64,000 nucleotides of DNA, from NCBI GenBank assembly GCA_003210915.1, contig QCUA01000003.1:1-64000 (forward strand), given 5' to 3'. Below, piece after piece: positions 63,254 through 64,000 of the stretch. Below the pieces are notes generated by a model that saw nothing but the letters and a program-made list of their open reading frames with translations, ran no database searches and had not been told where the DNA came from. Position 1 is the stretch's first letter; each line of letters starts with the position of its first letter. Made by a program: the position numbers and the translations under genes. This DNA comes from Prochlorococcus sp. AG-676-L21 (lineage in GTDB: Bacteria > Cyanobacteriota > Cyanobacteriia > PCC-6307 > Cyanobiaceae).

Positions 63254-63418
63254 CTAAGAATTTCTCTCATAGTAATCCGTAATTTTTTTACATTCTTCAA
63301 ACGTAAGCATACTCAATCTTGAACTTGCTTTACATTTTAAGATTGCACAAACAGCTAACAGATCTGAGCTATCTACATTAAGTGCTTCAGAAAGCTCAAT
63401 AACTCTAAGACCTTTCAA
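63254..63418 (-). CDS. 54-residue IF2-N-like mini-domain protein
   Basis: A TTG-initiated frame encodes MKGLRVIELSEALNVDSSDLL and ends KKITDYYERNS. The first half matches the IF2_N pattern (RVxELAxxLxVxxxDLL) found at the N-terminus of translation initiation factor 2, where it contacts RNA. Here it stands alone with an extra TFEECKKITDYY tail. It is not a fragment of a normal infB, which is far larger and absent nearby. Confidence 0.6.
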   Translation of the reverse strand: MKGLRVIELSEALNVDSSDLLAVCAILKCKASSRLSMLTFEECKKITDYYERNS

Positions 63419-63462
63419 TATTTTTACTTAAAAATGAATTAATAAAAACATTGTACTTTGAA

Positions 63463-63708
63463 TTAATGTGCAGCATTTTTCCCTAAACCAGCTATAAATG
63501 GGAAAGCTTGTTCATCTCCAAAAATATCCTCATTAGAAGTTATGGGGATATCACCTTTATCCTTAATATCATTTTTAACATCACTAGATTTTGATTCCAT
63601 TGATAAATCATTACTTAATTCGCCACCAATTTCATCGGCTAAGCAATTACTAAAACTAAAAAAAAAGGAACTAATAAAAAAAAATGAAATTAAAATGATG
63701 TTTTTCAT
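63463..63708 (-). CDS. 81-residue small secreted protein
   Basis: An ATG at 63708 gives a signal peptide (MKNIILISFFFISSFFFSF, then SNCLAD), with a mature acidic part (GELSNDLSMESKSSDVKN) ending in FPFIAGLGKNAAH. One cysteine lies just before the cleavage site. The function is unknown. Confidence 0.6.
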   Translation of the reverse strand: MKNIILISFFFISSFFFSFSNCLADEIGGELSNDLSMESKSSDVKNDIKDKGDIPITSNEDIFGDEQAFPFIAGLGKNAAH

Positions 63709-63804
63709 AAAAAAACTAATAAAAAATATTCTCTTACAAAAATAATTCTTTGAAAAAAATTTTACTTATATTAAAACAATTCTAAATATATAAATTAATA
63801 CAAA

Positions 63805-63927
63805 CTATTTATTTAATTTATTTCTATTCTTGAATCTTACCAAGAAATAAATTCCAATCATTATGAGAATAGCCATTGAATATTTAAAAAGGAAAACATA
63901 AACGACATAAACTAAGAAAGGAAACAA
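63805..63927 (-). CDS. possible 40-residue membrane microprotein
   Basis: A TTG-initiated frame encodes MFPFLVYVVYVFLFKYSMAI, continuing with a second hydrophobic stretch (LIMIGIYFLV) and a basic end (RFKNRNKLNK). Hydrophobicity and charge are consistent with a small membrane protein, but the TTG start and edge position keep it tentative. Nothing else in 63709-64000 can be supported. Confidence 0.35.
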   Translation of the reverse strand: MFPFLVYVVYVFLFKYSMAILIMIGIYFLVRFKNRNKLNK

Positions 63928-64000
63928 GCATGCTCTTTTAAAATTAATTTTTTATTTTATTTTAATTTAATTAATAAAAACCAACTTCAATAACTATATT

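Overview
This window is about 31% G+C by eye, densely packed with short spacers, and reads as a high-light-adapted marine picocyanobacterium of the Prochlorococcus type. The evidence is the combination of strong A+T bias, a compact urease plus urea ABC-transporter cluster, a glucosylglycerate solute gene set, and many small families found mainly in cyanobacteria (DUF1816, DUF1830, DUF2862, DUF3288, PAM68-like, DUF2470). The organism call is inferred from content; no strain is claimed.

Layout. 1-5.1 kb: the tail of a protein with an HExxH motif, dnaG, a DMT permease, ruvA, rpsO and a PAM68-like photosystem II assembly factor. 5.1-15.2 kb: a mostly minus-strand housekeeping block (dnaE, gatA, DUF1816, a TrmH-family rRNA methyltransferase with a large Arg/Asp minisatellite, Mini-RNase III, a STAS protein without a standard start codon, carA, trpD, DUF3288). 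15.2-19.9 kb: an ABC exporter half, msrA, tRNA-Pro(GGG), uppP and several microproteins. 19.9-24.7 kb: a glucosylglycerate loop of synthase, phosphatase, phosphorylase and glycerate kinase. 24.7-35.1 kb: nitrogen acquisition, with ureCBA and ureD on the minus strand, ureEFG on the plus strand, and urtABCDE behind a well-formed NtcA-type promoter. 35.1-55 kb: an accessory-looking, microprotein-rich stretch holding an ABC-2 exporter (one ATPase, two permeases), a candidate small RNA with its own promoter and terminator, a TSUP permease, an HNH nuclease, a phosphoribosyltransferase/nucleoside deoxyribosyltransferase pair, rpsU, a P-loop kinase, a FAD oxidoreductase with a linked unknown enzyme, peptidase E, a GNAT acetyltransferase and many single-helix proteins. 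55-64 kb: pepN, purT, a glutathione peroxidase, a TatA-like protein, a tRNA-dihydrouridine synthase, DUF2470 and small secreted or membrane proteins.

How the genes work together. The urt proteins import urea, the ure proteins hydrolyse it to ammonia and carbonate, and an NtcA site upstream of urtA ties this to nitrogen status. The neighbouring glucosylglycerate genes could make a nitrogen-free compatible solute and return it to glucose-1-phosphate and 3-phosphoglycerate, which suits nitrogen-poor seawater. No integrase, transposase, CRISPR array or phage module was seen.

Best leads for something undescribed: two well-conserved-looking reading frames with no ATG/GTG/TTG start (12.2-12.6 kb and 54.9-55.2 kb), the candidate RNA at 40.1 kb, the overlapping PRTase/deoxyribosyltransferase cassette at 44 kb, a homogenised 72-bp repeat inside an rRNA methyltransferase gene, and two small protein families each present twice in the window.
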